A DNA stretch of 5,453 nt. It comes from CAYTOF01 sp964439435 (GTDB taxonomy: Bacteria; Bacillota; Clostridia; Oscillospirales; QAMX01). The stretch is taken from positions 1 to 5,453 of the forward strand of contig CAYTOF010000095.1 of assembly GCA_964439435.1 (NCBI GenBank), in the 5' to 3' direction. The position numbers were made by a program, and so were the translations under genes. Positions 4,740 to 5,453 of this stretch are shown one piece after another (within the stretch, counting starts at the first letter, position 1; each line of letters starts with the position of its first letter). The notes beneath the pieces were generated by a model. It saw only the letters and a list, made by a program, of their open reading frames with translations, searched no databases and was not told the origin of the DNA.

Positions 4740-4771
4740 GTAAAATATGCGGTCATGGCGCTTTTTTCACC

Positions 4772-4800
4772 TTGACAGAAGATGGGCGCATATATAGAAT
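4772..4800 (+). promoter_or_regulatory. Promoter of the HTH regulator gene
   Basis: TTGACA (4772-4777), a 17-base spacer and TAGAAT (4795-4800) match the vegetative consensus at 11 of 12 positions. The start would be near 4807, leaving a leader of about 32 nt with AGGAGG at 4826-4831. It is back-to-back with the mgtE leader promoter, the two -35 boxes being about 32 bases apart. Confidence 0.75.
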
Positions 4801-4838
4801 ACAGGTGTGGCAAGGGATAAAAATAAGGAGGAGCAGAC

Positions 4839-5453
4839 ATGGAAGAAAATGATAAAGAGAAAAAACCGAGTGCTTTTGAGAGGCGGATAAAGCTTTTAAA
4901 GCTGCTGCAGGGCACGGAGATGAGAATCGGGGAAATTGCCGAAAAGTTTGATGTGGACGAGCGAACCGCCAGATCGGATATTGATGCACTGCGAATGGGG
5001 TTAGATGTGCTCGGAACAACTGTGAAGATAGAGTCAAGCCATGTGGGTTCCCAGGCGCACTACTACACCTCCACGGTGCATCCGATCTTTTTGGCACTGA
5101 ATTTGAGTGAGCTGGTAGCCCTACTGCAGGTGTTGGAGCGGGAGGCGATGAGTTCGCACCGCGAAATCTACGGTGTCCTTTGCGGCACTATGTTACAAAA
5201 GATCTACAATCAGCTGACGGATTATGGCGAGGGAAAAATCAAGCACACTCTGATGAAAGAATATGTAAGGGGCAAAACCATCAACACCTTGGAGGAAGAA
5301 GTATACAAAAAAATCCCATACATGATCAAATCCGAAGAAGAATGCAAAATTACATATACAGATGAAAACGAAATGGAGATAACAGAAAAAGTCAAGTGGA
5401 AGAGAGTTGATGGGAGCAAGGTTTTGGCAAAAAACAGCGAAGGCAAAGAGCGC
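4839..5453 (+). CDS. HTH transcriptional regulator, DeoR/WYL-like, 3' part outside window
   Basis: The frame is open from ATG 4839 to the window edge (205 codons), so the C terminus is missing. AGGAGG ends seven bases before the ATG. After a charged start (EENDKEKK), residues 13-55 form a winged helix-turn-helix of the HTH_11/DeoR type: FERRIKLLKLLQG, then RIGEIAEKFDVDERTARSDIDALR. The segment HPIFLALNLSELVALLQVLE (81-100) resembles the helical region that follows the HTH in WYL-domain regulators. The remainder (about 130-205) is charged and partly beta-rich (ECKITYTDENEMEITEKVKWKR), and may be the start of the WYL-like ligand domain. No WYL motif is visible in the part present. It has its own promoter, divergent from the mgtE leader. 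The target genes are unknown; control of mgtE is possible but not shown. Confidence 0.75.
   Translation, partial: MEENDKEKKPSAFERRIKLLKLLQGTEMRIGEIAEKFDVDERTARSDIDALRMGLDVLGTTVKIESSHVGSQAHYYTSTVHPIFLALNLSELVALLQVLEREAMSSHREIYGVLCGTMLQKIYNQLTDYGEGKIKHTLMKEYVRGKTINTLEEEVYKKIPYMIKSEEECKITYTDENEMEITEKVKWKRVDGSKVLAKNSEGKER

Noticed and set aside
4565..4852. Plus-strand ORF of 95 codons
   Set aside because: It runs antisense through the M-box riboswitch and across both divergent promoters into the regulator start, and its product shows no family features.
4753..5097. Minus-strand ORF of 114 codons opposite the HTH regulator
   Set aside because: The plus frame encodes a clear helix-turn-helix with promoter and ribosome binding site, and the opposite frame has low-complexity Ser/Pro/Phe-rich composition typical of a shadow.

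Overview
The window looks like a chromosomal segment of a low-to-moderate GC, Gram-positive anaerobe, most likely a clostridium (class Clostridia). The reasons are strong AGGAGG-type ribosome binding sites with TTG and GTG starts, perfect or near-perfect TTGACA/TATAAT promoters, an M-box magnesium riboswitch ahead of mgtE, a clostridial-type Crp/Fnr regulator without Fe-S cysteines, and a ferredoxin-tailed permease. The taxonomic placement is an inference. The sequence carries one 10-N assembly gap (1031-1040).

Layout. Positions 1-526 hold no convincing gene; they are packed with short GC-rich hairpins and several copies of a dispersed repeat (GGAGCCCGG..AAAACCACCCCG ... GGAGGGGAATTTA), and end in a terminator for the leftward regulator. 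A Crp/Fnr-family regulator (527-1165, minus) is divergent from a two-gene operon (1333-2543, plus). That operon encodes two overlapping membrane proteins, which read as the two halves of a DUF318/ArsP_1-like permease; the second half carries a one-cluster [4Fe-4S] ferredoxin domain at its C terminus. The shared intergenic region has a promoter for the regulator, a 17-bp palindrome over its -10 box and a larger inverted repeat just upstream of the permease ribosome binding site. Another copy of the dispersed repeat follows the operon.

The right half is a magnesium transport unit. mgtE (2795-4150, minus) ends at a long bidirectional hairpin terminator and is preceded by a leader of roughly 550 nt. 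In order of transcription the leader contains a promoter, an M-box Mg2+ riboswitch with its own intrinsic terminator, a possible 20-codon leader ORF, a second terminator-like hairpin, and an unidentified structured element of about 95 nt that ends four bases before the mgtE Shine-Dalgarno sequence. Divergent from this, a strong promoter drives a helix-turn-helix regulator of the DeoR/WYL-like type (4839 to beyond the window end).

How they may work together: the Crp/Fnr protein probably controls itself and the divergent redox-linked permease, although the ligand and the transported substrate cannot be read from the sequence. mgtE is expected to be switched off at high Mg2+ by M-box-mediated termination. 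The most unusual features are the split permease with its ferredoxin tail and the extra layers of structure between the M-box terminator and mgtE.
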